From: Oscillospiraceae bacterium
GTDB taxonomy: Bacteria > Bacillota > Clostridia > Oscillospirales > Oscillospiraceae
Direction of reading: 5' to 3'
DNA length: 26,842 nt
Assembly (NCBI GenBank): GCA_016295615.1
Contig: JAEDKW010000010.1
Location: 1 to 26,842 of the forward strand
The stretch's first letter is position 1; every line of letters starts with the position of its first letter. Of the stretch, positions 13,257-21,961 are shown piece by piece. The translations under genes were made by a program, and so were the position numbers. The notes below the pieces were generated by a model, which saw only the letters and a list, made by a program, of their open reading frames with translations, did no database searches and was not told where the DNA came from.

Positions 13257-15479
13257 TCATTCTCCTTCTCCGTTTTCTCCGTTTTTCAGCCGCCAGCGAA
13301 GCCCGCTGTACCGCCGCGTCCGGCGGTCGTTCTCCGCCATTTTGCCGATCGTCACATCGTCGCCGACGAGGATCAAAAGCTCGCGCGCCCGTGTGATCGC
13401 GGTATAGAGCACGCCGCGCACCTGAAGTCCCGGCGCACACGGCACCGACACAAAGATCACACCGCGATACTCGCTGCCCTGTGCTTTATGTACCGTCATG
13501 GCGTACGCCATGTCAAGCTCTGAGAGCATATCCGCCGTATAGACCGCCGTGCGCCCGTCGAAGGCGATCGTCAAAAGCTCGCCGCTCGGGTCGATCTGCA
13601 GGATCGTGCCCACATCGCCGTTGAAAATACCGCTGCCCGCCGTGCCGTCCTCTTTTTCCCACACGACGTCGTAGTCGTTGCGCGTCTGCATTACGCGGTC
13701 TCCCTCGCGGAAAACGAGGTCGCCCCATACCCGCTCCCGCTTATCGCGCGCTTTGGGGTTGAGCGCGGCCTGCAGCGCGCGGTTGAGCGCCATCGTCCCC
13801 GCCGGACCCTTTCGCGTGGGGGAGAGGACCTGTATGTCGCTTGCAGGGATCCCCATTTTTTTCGGAAGCCGCGTTTTGCACAGCTCCGCCACGGTGTCGA
13901 CCAAACGCGCGCTGTCGCGGCGCGGCAGGAAAAAGAAGTCGCCCGAAGCGCTGTTTTGAAGCTCCGGCATTCTGCCCGCGTTGACCGCGTGCGCGTTGCG
14001 CACGATCATCGAGCGCCCCGCCTGCCGGAAGATCTCCGTCAGCGCGACCGTCGCGATCCTGCCTGAGCGGATCAGGTCTGCGAACACATTGCCCGCGCCG
14101 ACACTCGGCAGCTGGTCGGGGTCGCCCACCATCACAAGGCGGCAGCCGGGTTTGAGCGCCGCCAAAAACGCGCGCATCAGCGCAAGGTCGACCATCGACA
14201 TTTCGTCCACGATCACCGCGTCCGCCTCGAGCGGCTCTTTCTCGTTTTTTCTGAAGGTGACCTCGCCGGTGACCTCGTTCCAGCTCATGCCGAGCAGCCT
14301 GTGGAGCGTCTGCGCCTCTTTGCCGCAGACCTCGCCCATCCGCTTGGCGGCGCGTCCCGTCGGCGCGGCAAGCACCACGTCAAGTCCCATGCGAACAAAC
14401 AGCTCCACGATCGCGCGCACGCTTGTTGTTTTACCGGTGCCGGGACCGCCGGTGAGCAGCAGCAATTCCTCCTCTGCCGCCAGCTCCACCGCCTTGCGCT
14501 GAAGCGGCGCGTATTCGATGCCCTGCTCCTGTTCGATTTCATCGATGGCTTTCTTCGCGCCCCTGAGCCTGTCCGGCTTGTCGGCGAGCATGGCGCTCAG
14601 CCGCGTATGGACGTAAACCTCAGATTCGAAGCAGCGGCTCAAGTAGCACGCCTGCACGTTCGCGACCTGCTGCTGCACGACCTTGCCGCGCGCAAGCAGG
14701 TCGTCAAGGCTCTTTTCCACCGCGTCCGTGTCCGCTTCCAGCAGCTGCGCCGTCGCCGTGAGCAGCTTCTCCCGCGGCAGGAAAACGTGTCCGCCGCTCT
14801 CTTCGTTGTGCGACAGCTCAAAGAGCAGCCCCGCCTCCGTGCGCAGGGACGCGTCGCCGGAAAAGCCCATGGAAAGCGCGATCTCGTCGCAGGCGGAAAA
14901 TTCCACGCCATACCGCTCTCCTGCGAGCAGATACGGGTTTCCGCGCAGCGCCGCCATCGCGTCCGCGCCGAAGCGGCGGTAGAGCGGCACGGAGAGCGTC
15001 ACCGGCAGCTCATAGCGCGAGAGAAATTCCATCAGCCGCCGCAGACCCATCTGCTCGCGGAACGCCTCGCCGATCTCGCGGGCGCGCTTATCCGTGATGC
15101 CCTTGACGGCCTGCAGCCGCTCCGGCTCGGCTTCGATGATATCGAGCGTTTCCGCACCGAAGCGATTCACCAGCTTTTGCGCCGTCGCCGGTCCGATCCC
15201 GCGGATCACGCCGGAGGAAAGATAGTTCAAAATTTCCGTTTCGTCGGTGGGCATGCGGCGCTCCACCTCGACAGCCTGGAACTGGTCTCCGTACTGCGGA
15301 TGCGACGTAAAGATACCCGTCGCCGCAAGCTCTTCACCGGGCGCGGCACAGGGGATACAGCCGACGACGGTCAAAAGCTCCCCGTCCCCGGTCACCAGGC
15401 GCAGCACGGTATAGCCGTTTTCCTCATTTTGAAAAACGACGGCAAGCACCGTGCCCATAACGGTCGTTTGTTCCCCCAT
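13257..15479 (-). CDS. recD2: RecD2-type ATP-dependent DNA helicase
   Basis: Superfamily 1B 5'-3' helicase of the RecBC-independent RecD2 class, which in Bacillus and Deinococcus supports fork progression and mismatch/stress repair. The 740-aa length is typical. An N-terminal OB-like region is followed by helix-hairpin-helix repeats (SSGVIRGIGPATAQKLV, ERLQAVKGITDKRA). The helicase motor has Walker A GGPGTGKT (344-351), Walker B VIVDEMSMVD, GDPDQLPSVGAG and the motif VI region YTAITRARELLILVG, with AMTVHKAQGSEY before it. AGGAG precedes the ATG. It lies 16 bp behind the small membrane gene and probably shares the uvrA transcript. Confidence 0.96.
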   Translation of the reverse strand: MGEQTTVMGTVLAVVFQNEENGYTVLRLVTGDGELLTVVGCIPCAAPGEELAATGIFTSHPQYGDQFQAVEVERRMPTDETEILNYLSSGVIRGIGPATAQKLVNRFGAETLDIIEAEPERLQAVKGITDKRAREIGEAFREQMGLRRLMEFLSRYELPVTLSVPLYRRFGADAMAALRGNPYLLAGERYGVEFSACDEIALSMGFSGDASLRTEAGLLFELSHNEESGGHVFLPREKLLTATAQLLEADTDAVEKSLDDLLARGKVVQQQVANVQACYLSRCFESEVYVHTRLSAMLADKPDRLRGAKKAIDEIEQEQGIEYAPLQRKAVELAAEEELLLLTGGPGTGKTTSVRAIVELFVRMGLDVVLAAPTGRAAKRMGEVCGKEAQTLHRLLGMSWNEVTGEVTFRKNEKEPLEADAVIVDEMSMVDLALMRAFLAALKPGCRLVMVGDPDQLPSVGAGNVFADLIRSGRIATVALTEIFRQAGRSMIVRNAHAVNAGRMPELQNSASGDFFFLPRRDSARLVDTVAELCKTRLPKKMGIPASDIQVLSPTRKGPAGTMALNRALQAALNPKARDKRERVWGDLVFREGDRVMQTRNDYDVVWEKEDGTAGSGIFNGDVGTILQIDPSGELLTIAFDGRTAVYTADMLSELDMAYAMTVHKAQGSEYRGVIFVSVPCAPGLQVRGVLYTAITRARELLILVGDDVTIGKMAENDRRTRRYSGLRWRLKNGENGEGE

Positions 15480-15495
15480 GCGGATTCTCCTGTCT

Positions 15496-15828
15496 CTACT
15501 CTAAAATCTGCAAAAATTCCTCTTTGCGGCAAACGCTCACATCGTAGTTGCGGCGGCAGAGGAGCTGTGCAACCTTCTGCGCCTCGTCGTCAAGACCGCA
15601 GTCGAGGATCACAATGCGTGTGAAGCCGCCCTCCTCATAACGCGAGCGTGTCAGCGCACGCACCGTATGCTCAAGCTTTTCCGCCGCGCCGCACGCGGGA
15701 ATGACCGCGATCGTCTCCATCGTGCCGCGCCGCCGCGGATGCAGAATCAAGCCCGCGATCACCCAGATGACCGCCGTCAATCCGATCGCGCTGAGCGCCG
15801 CGATCACGCCGTCCTCCAATAATTCCAT
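15496..15828 (-). CDS. Unknown 110-aa protein, one TM plus Rossmann-like segment
   Basis: I do not recognise a named family. Residues about 8-30 form one strongly hydrophobic helix (AALSAIGLTAVIWVIAGLIL), followed by a basic HPRRR, so the rest should be cytoplasmic. The soluble part has alternating strands and helices: TIAVIPACG, a helix, then RIVILDCGLDDEAQ, a helix, and YDVSVCRK. This pattern resembles the first half of a family-2 glycosyltransferase or another Rossmann-like fold, but no catalytic motif is complete. ATG 15826-15828 is chosen because AAGGGGG lies seven bases upstream; the GTG two codons earlier would abut that site. It sits between uvrA (46 bp) and recD2 (16 bp), apparently co-transcribed with both. 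Confidence 0.8.
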   Translation of the reverse strand: MELLEDGVIAALSAIGLTAVIWVIAGLILHPRRRGTMETIAVIPACGAAEKLEHTVRALTRSRYEEGGFTRIVILDCGLDDEAQKVAQLLCRRNYDVSVCRKEEFLQILE

Positions 15829-15874
15829 CTTCACGCCCCCTTTGGGGCAGTTTATGAAGCTTTGCGGCGATTTG

Positions 15875-18706
15875 TTAACGGAGCACCTTTTTGAGGTATT
15901 GTCCCGTGTAGCTTTCCGCCACCTGCGCGACCTCCTCCGGCGTACCGGCTGCGACCACCGTGCCGCCGCCGTTTCCTCCCTCGGGACCGAGGTCGATCAG
16001 ATAGTCCGCGGATTTGATCACGTCCAGATTGTGCTCAATGACGAGAACCGTGTTGCCGGTATCGACCAGGCGCTGCAAAACCTCCAGCAGCTTTTTCACA
16101 TCGTCCGTGTGCAGACCCGTGGTCGGCTCGTCGAGAATATAGATGGTGCGCCCTGTCGCGCGCTTCGACAGCTCCGTTGCAAGCTTCACGCGCTGCGCTT
16201 CGCCGCCGGAGAGCGTCGTGGACGCCTGCCCAAGGCGGATATAGCCGAGACCGACGTCCTGCAGCGTCTGAAGCCGGTCGGCAAGCTTGGGAAGATCCCG
16301 GAAAAACTCCAGCGCCTCGTCCACCGTCATCTCCAGCACATCCGCAATGGATCTGCCCTTGTAGTGAACCTCCAGCGTCTCGCGGTTGTAGCGCTTGCCC
16401 TTGCACACCTCGCAGGGGACGTAGATGTCCGGCAAAAAGTGCATCTCGATCTTGAGCTGACCGTCGCCCGAACAGGCCTCGCAGCGTCCGCCGCGCACAT
16501 TGAAGCTGAAGCGTCCGCTGCTGTAGCCGCGCGCCCTGGCGTCCGGCGTGGAGGCAAACAGGTCGCGGATGTCGTTAAAGAGATTCGTGTAGGTCGCGGG
16601 ATTGGAGCGCGGCGTGCGCCCGATGGGCGTCTGGTCGATGCAGATGACCTTGTCGAGATGCTCCATCCCTTCGATGGCGCGGTGTCTGCCCGCGTGTGCC
16701 TTCATGCGGTTCAAGTCCGCGCCGAGCTTTTTGAAGATGATCTCGTTGACGAGCGACGATTTGCCGCTGCCCGATACGCCGGTGACGCAGGTAAAGGTCC
16801 CGAGCGGTATGGAAACGTCTATGTTTTTGAGGTTGTTCTCCGCCGCGCCGCGCACCGTGAGGAGCTTGCCGCTGCCTGTGCGCCGCGTCTTTGGCACGGC
16901 GATCTTCTTTTTTCCGCTGAGGTACTGCCCCGTGAGCGAGTCTTCGCACGCCATGATCTCCTCCGGCGTACCCGCCGCCACGACCGAACCTCCGTGGACG
17001 CCCGCGCCGGGACCGATGTCGACGATATAGTCCGCCGCACGCATCGTGTCCTCGTCATGCTCGACCACGATGAGCGTGTTGCCGAGATCGCGCAGATGCC
17101 TGAGCGTGGCAAGCAGCTTGTCGTTGTCGCGCTGATGGAGACCGATGGACGGCTCATCGAGAATGTAGAGCACGCCCATCAGGCTGCTGCCGATCTGCGT
17201 GGCAAGACGGATGCGCTGCGCCTCGCCGCCGGAGAGCGATGCGCTGGCACGGGAAAGCGTCAGATATTCAAGCCCCACCGAGCGCAAAAAGCCCAGTCTC
17301 GCCTTGATCTCTTTCAAAATGCGTTCACCGATAAGCTTTTGCTGCGGCGTCAGCGTGGGCTCCAGCTGCTCCATGAAGTCAAGCGCCGCAACCACGGATT
17401 TTTCCGTATAGTCCGCAATGCTGCTGCCGCCGACCGTGACGGCAAGAGACTCGCGGCGCAGGCGCTTCCCCCTGCAGTCGGGACACGGGCACTCGCTCAT
17501 GCAGGATTCCAGCTCGTCGCGCACGCCGTCGCTCTGCGTTTCGCGGTAGCGCCGCTCCAGATTGGGGATCACGCCCTCAAACGCCTGATACAAAACGCCC
17601 TTTCCGCGCGGCTGATCGTACTCCAGCTCCAGCTTTTCGCCCTTTGTGCCGTACAGAATAATGTCCATCACGGCAGGCGGGAGCGTTTCGACCGGATCGC
17701 GCAGCGAAAAATGATATTTTTTCGCAAGCGCCTCAAAATACATACGCGAGATCCCGTCTCCGCGGATGTTGGACCAGCCCGACGCGCAGATCGCGCCGTC
17801 GAGGAGGGACAGCGCCGGGTTGGGGATCACCAGCGTGGGATCGACCTTGAGCTGTGAGCCGAGACCGGTACAGGTCGGGCAGGCGCCGAAGGGATTGTTG
17901 AACGAAAACATGCGCGGGGAAAGCTCCTCGATGGATATCCCGCAGTCCTCACAGGCGTAATTCTGCGAAAACAGGATCTCCCGCTCCTCCTGCAGAACAT
18001 TCACCAGCACCAGTCCGCCCGAAAGCGCCGCCGCCGTTTCGCAGGAATCCGTCAGGCGGTGCACGACGTCGCTTCGGAGGATCAGGCGGTCGACCACGAC
18101 CTCAATGTTGTGCTTGATGTTCTTCTCGAGCGTGATCTCCTCGGAGAGATCATACATGCTGCCGTCCACGCGCACGCGGACATAGCCGGATCTGCGCGCA
18201 TCGTCAAAGATCTTCGCATACTCGCCCTTGCGTCCGCGGATGACCGGCGCCATGATCTGCACGCGCGTCCCCTCGCCGAGCGCCATCAGCGCCTCGATGA
18301 TCTGGTCGATCGACTGCTGCCGGATCTCCCTGCCGCACTTGGGACAGTGCGGCGTGCCGATGCGCGCCCACAAAAGTCGCAGATAGTCGTAGATCTCCGT
18401 CACCGTGCCGACCGTCGAGCGCGGATTCTGCGAGGTCGTCTTCTGGTCGATGGAGATCGCGGGGGAGAGCCCCTCGATATAATCGACATCCGGCTTTTCC
18501 TTTTGCCCCAGAAACATGCGCGCGTAGGAGGAAAGACTTTCCACATACCGGCGCTGTCCCTCAGCATAAATGGTGTCGAATGCAAGGCTTGATTTGCCGC
18601 TGCCGGAAAGTCCGGTCACGACGGTCAGCGCGTCACGCGGGATGGTGACGTCAATGTTTTTTAAGTTGTTTTCTCTTGCACCTTTTACAAAAATCTGATT
18701 TGCCAC
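15875..18706 (-). CDS. uvrA: Excinuclease ABC subunit A
   Basis: Damage-sensing ATPase of nucleotide excision repair that loads UvrB. The 943-aa protein has two ABC modules. The first Walker A is GLSGSGKSS in the N-terminal quarter; the second is GVSGSGKSS. Signatures are LSGGEAQRIRLATQIG and LSGGEAQRVKLATELS. Zinc-binding cysteine pairs are visible as CPKCG, CEDCG with CPTCTG, and CEACSGDGQ with CEVCKGKRYN. The start is GTG at 18704-18706 with AGGAG six bases upstream. It may be the first gene of uvrA-hypothetical-recD2, with a weak promoter in the 71-bp gap before it. uvrB is about 3 kb away, separated by five genes. Confidence 0.98.
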   Translation of the reverse strand: MANQIFVKGARENNLKNIDVTIPRDALTVVTGLSGSGKSSLAFDTIYAEGQRRYVESLSSYARMFLGQKEKPDVDYIEGLSPAISIDQKTTSQNPRSTVGTVTEIYDYLRLLWARIGTPHCPKCGREIRQQSIDQIIEALMALGEGTRVQIMAPVIRGRKGEYAKIFDDARRSGYVRVRVDGSMYDLSEEITLEKNIKHNIEVVVDRLILRSDVVHRLTDSCETAAALSGGLVLVNVLQEEREILFSQNYACEDCGISIEELSPRMFSFNNPFGACPTCTGLGSQLKVDPTLVIPNPALSLLDGAICASGWSNIRGDGISRMYFEALAKKYHFSLRDPVETLPPAVMDIILYGTKGEKLELEYDQPRGKGVLYQAFEGVIPNLERRYRETQSDGVRDELESCMSECPCPDCRGKRLRRESLAVTVGGSSIADYTEKSVVAALDFMEQLEPTLTPQQKLIGERILKEIKARLGFLRSVGLEYLTLSRASASLSGGEAQRIRLATQIGSSLMGVLYILDEPSIGLHQRDNDKLLATLRHLRDLGNTLIVVEHDEDTMRAADYIVDIGPGAGVHGGSVVAAGTPEEIMACEDSLTGQYLSGKKKIAVPKTRRTGSGKLLTVRGAAENNLKNIDVSIPLGTFTCVTGVSGSGKSSLVNEIIFKKLGADLNRMKAHAGRHRAIEGMEHLDKVICIDQTPIGRTPRSNPATYTNLFNDIRDLFASTPDARARGYSSGRFSFNVRGGRCEACSGDGQLKIEMHFLPDIYVPCEVCKGKRYNRETLEVHYKGRSIADVLEMTVDEALEFFRDLPKLADRLQTLQDVGLGYIRLGQASTTLSGGEAQRVKLATELSKRATGRTIYILDEPTTGLHTDDVKKLLEVLQRLVDTGNTVLVIEHNLDVIKSADYLIDLGPEGGNGGGTVVAAGTPEEVAQVAESYTGQYLKKVLR

Positions 18707-18747
18707 GACAGTCTCCTATGATTCCTTGATTTGCAGCTGCACCGCCG

Positions 18748-18775
18748 GTATGACAAAAACGTTTTATTATGTCAA
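18748..18775 (-). promoter_or_regulatory. Possible uvrA promoter with overlapping inverted repeat
   Basis: The minus strand has a consensus TTGACA (18770-18775), a 16-bp spacer and a weak TCATAC (18748-18753). TGACA at 18751-18755 and TGTCA at 18770-18774 form an inverted repeat across the promoter, with AAAACGTTTT nearby. This could be an operator. It does not match the Firmicutes LexA consensus GAAC-N4-GTTC. Confidence 0.4.
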
Positions 18776-18777
18776 CC

Positions 18778-19707
18778 TTAAATCTGCTCCGCCAGCCGGA
18801 TCGCTCCGGCGCACAGCAGCGCGATATTTTTTTCGTCGAACGCGCAGTCTCTGCGCGTATGGATCTTGTCCATATAATACCCGAACCATCGGCTTTTCTT
18901 CAGCGCGCATACGCCCGCGCCGCGCACGAAGCAGCGCTGGTCGGAGGGGTAGAAGCCGAACGAGCGCACCACCTCCACCGTCTTTTCCCCCTGCGGCAGG
19001 AAGGCGCGCTCCAGAAGCGCGAGCGTTTCGCGTTCCTTTTTCAGCGCCCTGTTGGGATACAGCTGGATGCTGTCGCCGTCGCTGACGCAGTCGAAATTGA
19101 CGAGCAGCTTGTTCCGCTTGACCGCCTTGTGCTGTCTTGCGAAGCCTGCCGAGCCGAACATGCCCTTTTCCTCGTTGTCAAAAAAGACCACGCAGACCTT
19201 GCCGCGCAGCTCCTCCGGCAGCGTCAGCAAAAGCTCAAGCAGCGTCATAACGCCGCTGGTATTGTCGTTGGCGGTGTGCCGGTTGGCTCTGCCGTCGATC
19301 ACCCACCAGATGCAGAATCCAAGCACAAGATACACCGCGGCTATTGCCGACCAGAACGGCGCGTTCAGGTGGAGCAGCACGACCTCTGCCGCAATGGCGG
19401 AAAGAAACATCGGCAGGCAGAGCAGAAGCTGGTAAAGCAAATACCACAGGAGATTGCGCGGCGTAATAAAATTCGGCAGCGGCAGCACCGCGCAGGTGTC
19501 ATAGTGCGCCGTAAAGATCACGTCCGCCGCATCGGGGTCGCCGACGACAATGTTGTAGCTTTTCACCAACCCCTTTGCAAGCCTGATCTCCGGCTCATAC
19601 CCCTTTTCGCGCAGGAGCGGGCACAGCCACGCCCAAAACGCCTCCTTCTGCTTCCGGCTCTTTCTGACCTGGAAGCGCTCCAAAACGATCCTTGTCTCTT
19701 CTTTCAT
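18778..19707 (-). CDS. M28-like zinc peptidase with inserted membrane hairpin
   Basis: A 309-aa protein of the M28 (aminopeptidase Y/IAP-like) fold. Likely metal ligands are His68 in TAHYDT, Asp148 in ANDNTSG, Glu179/Glu180 in DNEEKGMFGS, an Asp in VNFDCVSDGD and the His of MDKIHTRRD. Between the first two ligands lie two hydrophobic helices (about 85-113 and 118-137), so the domain is anchored by an internal hairpin rather than by a signal peptide. The start ATG 19705-19707 has AGAGG seven bases upstream. It follows ybaK by 16 bp. The substrate is unknown, and the active site is probably on the cytoplasmic side, but this is inference. Confidence 0.85.
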   Translation of the reverse strand: MKEETRIVLERFQVRKSRKQKEAFWAWLCPLLREKGYEPEIRLAKGLVKSYNIVVGDPDAADVIFTAHYDTCAVLPLPNFITPRNLLWYLLYQLLLCLPMFLSAIAAEVVLLHLNAPFWSAIAAVYLVLGFCIWWVIDGRANRHTANDNTSGVMTLLELLLTLPEELRGKVCVVFFDNEEKGMFGSAGFARQHKAVKRNKLLVNFDCVSDGDSIQLYPNRALKKERETLALLERAFLPQGEKTVEVVRSFGFYPSDQRCFVRGAGVCALKKSRWFGYYMDKIHTRRDCAFDEKNIALLCAGAIRLAEQI

Positions 19708-19723
19708 CGTCTTTCCTCTCTCT

Positions 19724-20218
19724 CTATCCGACGATATCCGCCGCCGTACCGCGCACGAGCGCGAGCAGGTCGTCCGGCGCAAGCTCGACCTGATGACCGA
19801 TCCTGCCCGCGCTGACGCATATTTTTTCGCAGTTTTCCACCGACTTGTGGAAAACGGTCGGGTACTGCTTCTTCATCCCCACCGGTGAGCAGCCGCCGCG
19901 GACATAGCCGGTGATCGCCGTGATCTCCCGCACCGCGATCAGCTCGACGGATTTTTCGCCCACCGCTTTGGCGGCTTTTTTGAGCTCAAGGCTTTCCGCC
20001 ACGGGGATCACGAACACATAGATCCCCTTGCTTGCGCCGCGCGCGACAAGCGTTTTAAAGACGCATTCCTCCTTCTGCCCGAGCGCGCGGGCAACGTGCA
20101 GCCCGTACTCGCGGTCGCCCTCAGGTCCCTCGCCGCCGTCGTAGGTGTGCGCGGTGTAGGGGATCTTTTTCTGCTCCAGAATGCGCATCACGTTTGTTTT
20201 TTCTTCCTTTTTTGCCAT
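19724..20218 (-). CDS. ybaK: Cys-tRNA(Pro)/Cys-tRNA deacylase, YbaK/EbsC family
   Basis: A trans-editing enzyme that hydrolyses mischarged aminoacyl-tRNA, typically Cys-tRNA(Pro) made by prolyl-tRNA synthetase. The 164-aa protein has the family features: MRILEQKKIPYTAHTYD at the N-terminus, ECVFKTLVARG with the conserved Lys, IPVAESLELKKAAKAVGEK, and the glycine-rich GYVRGGCSPVGMKKQYPTVF. The ATG at 20216-20218 has GAGGTG six bases upstream. The open frame extends 13 codons further into the preceding transporter gene and was not used. It starts 5 bp after the EamA gene and is followed by the M28-like gene. Confidence 0.93.
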   Translation of the reverse strand: MAKKEEKTNVMRILEQKKIPYTAHTYDGGEGPEGDREYGLHVARALGQKEECVFKTLVARGASKGIYVFVIPVAESLELKKAAKAVGEKSVELIAVREITAITGYVRGGCSPVGMKKQYPTVFHKSVENCEKICVSAGRIGHQVELAPDDLLALVRGTAADIVG

Positions 20219-20223
20219 CGTTT

Positions 20224-21084
20224 TCACCTCAAAATATAAACGCAGGTCAAAATGCATGCCAGTCCCAAAAAGACGCTCGCGCTCATCGGCTCGCCGAAGG
20301 CAAGGATCCCGACAAAGGACGCGACCACCGGCTCAAGACTCGCCATGATGGACGCCTTGCCGCTCTCGACCCGGGCAAGCCCCCCGGTGTAAAGAAGGTA
20401 CGGCAGCACCGTCGCCACCAGCACAAGTCCGATTGCGCTTGCCAGCATGGCGCCGTCCGCCAGCCCTGCCGCCAGGGCGGGCAGGTCCGCAAAGAGAAGC
20501 GCGCCGAAGCCGGCAAACACGAACGTCCAGAACACCACCGTCATGGCGTCATAGTGCCTGAGTCCGTACCGCCCGAAGATCGAGTAGAGCGCATAGAAAA
20601 ACGCCGAGCCGACGCCGTACAGCGCGCCTTTCGCCGTCACGCTCAGCTCTCCGCCGAACACGCCGGTGACCAGCGCGCAGCCGAGCAGCGCAAGGAAAAG
20701 CGCCAGCAGCTTTTTCTTCGTGATCGGCTCCTTCCATAAAACCGCACTCATAACGACCACCATTGCCGGCGCGGTGTAGAGCAAAATCGCCGACACCGCC
20801 AGCGAGCAGAGCTTCTGGGCGTTGAAGTAGCAGAGCGTAAAAAGCAGCACGCTCACGATGCCCGTGCCGAAGAAGATCGGCAGATGCTTCGCTTTCACAC
20901 GAAAGACGCTGCGGTCAAAGAGCGCAAAGATCAGCGACAGCACCAGAAGCCCGCCGAAATTGCGGATCGTCACAATGTTTGCGGGCGAGAAGCCGTTGTT
21001 GAGCAGCCTTCTTGAAAACAGACCGATGCAGCCCCAGGCAGCCGCCGCAAGCAGAATGCAGAGGTAAGATTTGTATTGTTTCAT
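20224..21084 (-). CDS. EamA/DMT-family transporter (copy 1)
   Basis: A 286-aa inner-membrane protein of the drug/metabolite transporter superfamily with two EamA repeats and about ten membrane helices. Characteristic segments are AAAAWGCIGLFSRRLL near the start, AILLYTAPAMVVVMSAVLWKEP closing the first half, and MASLEPVVASFVGILAFGEP in the second. The substrate cannot be told from sequence. ATG 21082-21084 has AGGA four to five bases upstream. It is clearly a paralogue of the next gene upstream, sharing for example LGCALVTGVFGG against LGCALVTGVLGG and EPMSASVFLGLACI against EPMSAAVFAGLGCI. The two are 13 bp apart, consistent with tandem duplication. Confidence 0.92.
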   Translation of the reverse strand: MKQYKSYLCILLAAAAWGCIGLFSRRLLNNGFSPANIVTIRNFGGLLVLSLIFALFDRSVFRVKAKHLPIFFGTGIVSVLLFTLCYFNAQKLCSLAVSAILLYTAPAMVVVMSAVLWKEPITKKKLLALFLALLGCALVTGVFGGELSVTAKGALYGVGSAFFYALYSIFGRYGLRHYDAMTVVFWTFVFAGFGALLFADLPALAAGLADGAMLASAIGLVLVATVLPYLLYTGGLARVESGKASIMASLEPVVASFVGILAFGEPMSASVFLGLACILTCVYILR

Positions 21085-21097
21085 GGTTCCTTCTTCT

Positions 21098-21961
21098 TTA
21101 TCTGAGAATGCAGACAGACGCGATGATGCAGCCAAGCCCGGCAAAGACCGCCGCGCTCATCGGCTCGCCGAAAAAGACGATGCCAACCAGCGCCGCCACC
21201 GCAGGCTCGAGCGCGGCAATGATCTGTGCGCGGCTTGCCTCAATGTGCTCCATGCCCTTGGTGTAGAGCAGCGCGGGCAGCAGCGAGCCGAAAATCACCA
21301 GTCCCGCCGCGTTGAGCGCGACGGTCCCGCTGCTCCAGAGCAGCGGAAGCTCGCCGGCGCTGATCAGAAGCGGCGCTGCCGCCGCCGCGAAAATATAGGA
21401 CCACATCGTCACGCCGTTGGCGCTGTTGCGCCTGAGCAGGTAAAAGCTGAAAATGCTGTAAAGTCCGTAGGTGATGCCGGAGCCGAGACCGTAGAAAAGC
21501 CCCAGCGGCGTGCAGCTCTGTCCGCCGCCGAGGACGCCGGTGACCAGCGCGCAGCCGAGCATCGTGAGTCCCAGCGCCAGCCCCTTCTTTTTTGTCAGCG
21601 GCTCTTTGAGGATCAGCACGCTCAGAACGACAACGACCGCCGGCGCGGTGTAAAGCAGGATCCCCGCCACCGCCAGCGAGCACTCCGCCTGACAGTGCAT
21701 GTAAAAATAGGCGGAGCCGAGCGTGCTGAGCACGCCGTTGCCGAGGTGCAGCGGGATATCCTTTTTGGTGATGCGGAACGCGCCGCGATCCGTCAGGGCG
21801 AAAACGCACACCAGAAGCAGCGCCGAGCCGATGCAGCGCAGCGCGGCAATGCTGTTTTCGCTGATATTCGCCGCGCTCAGGTGACGCGTAAAGAGTCCGA
21901 TGAAGCCCCACGACACGCCGGCGGCGATCAGCTCGAGATAGGCAACGGTCTTTTTGCTCAT
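21098..21961 (-). CDS. EamA/DMT-family transporter (copy 2)
   Basis: A 287-aa DMT-superfamily transporter with about ten helices and two EamA repeats. Hallmarks are AAGVSWGFIGLFTRHLS, AGILLYTAPAVVVVLSVLILKEP and IAALEPAVAALVGIVFFGEP. Its start overlaps the uvrB stop by four bases (ATGA), so translation is coupled to a DNA-repair gene even though no functional link is obvious. A GAGGAAAG ribosome binding site lies inside the end of uvrB. It is the paralogue of the downstream copy, and the pair could work separately or as a heterodimer. The substrate is unknown. Confidence 0.92.
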   Translation of the reverse strand: MSKKTVAYLELIAAGVSWGFIGLFTRHLSAANISENSIAALRCIGSALLLVCVFALTDRGAFRITKKDIPLHLGNGVLSTLGSAYFYMHCQAECSLAVAGILLYTAPAVVVVLSVLILKEPLTKKKGLALGLTMLGCALVTGVLGGGQSCTPLGLFYGLGSGITYGLYSIFSFYLLRRNSANGVTMWSYIFAAAAAPLLISAGELPLLWSSGTVALNAAGLVIFGSLLPALLYTKGMEHIEASRAQIIAALEPAVAALVGIVFFGEPMSAAVFAGLGCIIASVCILR

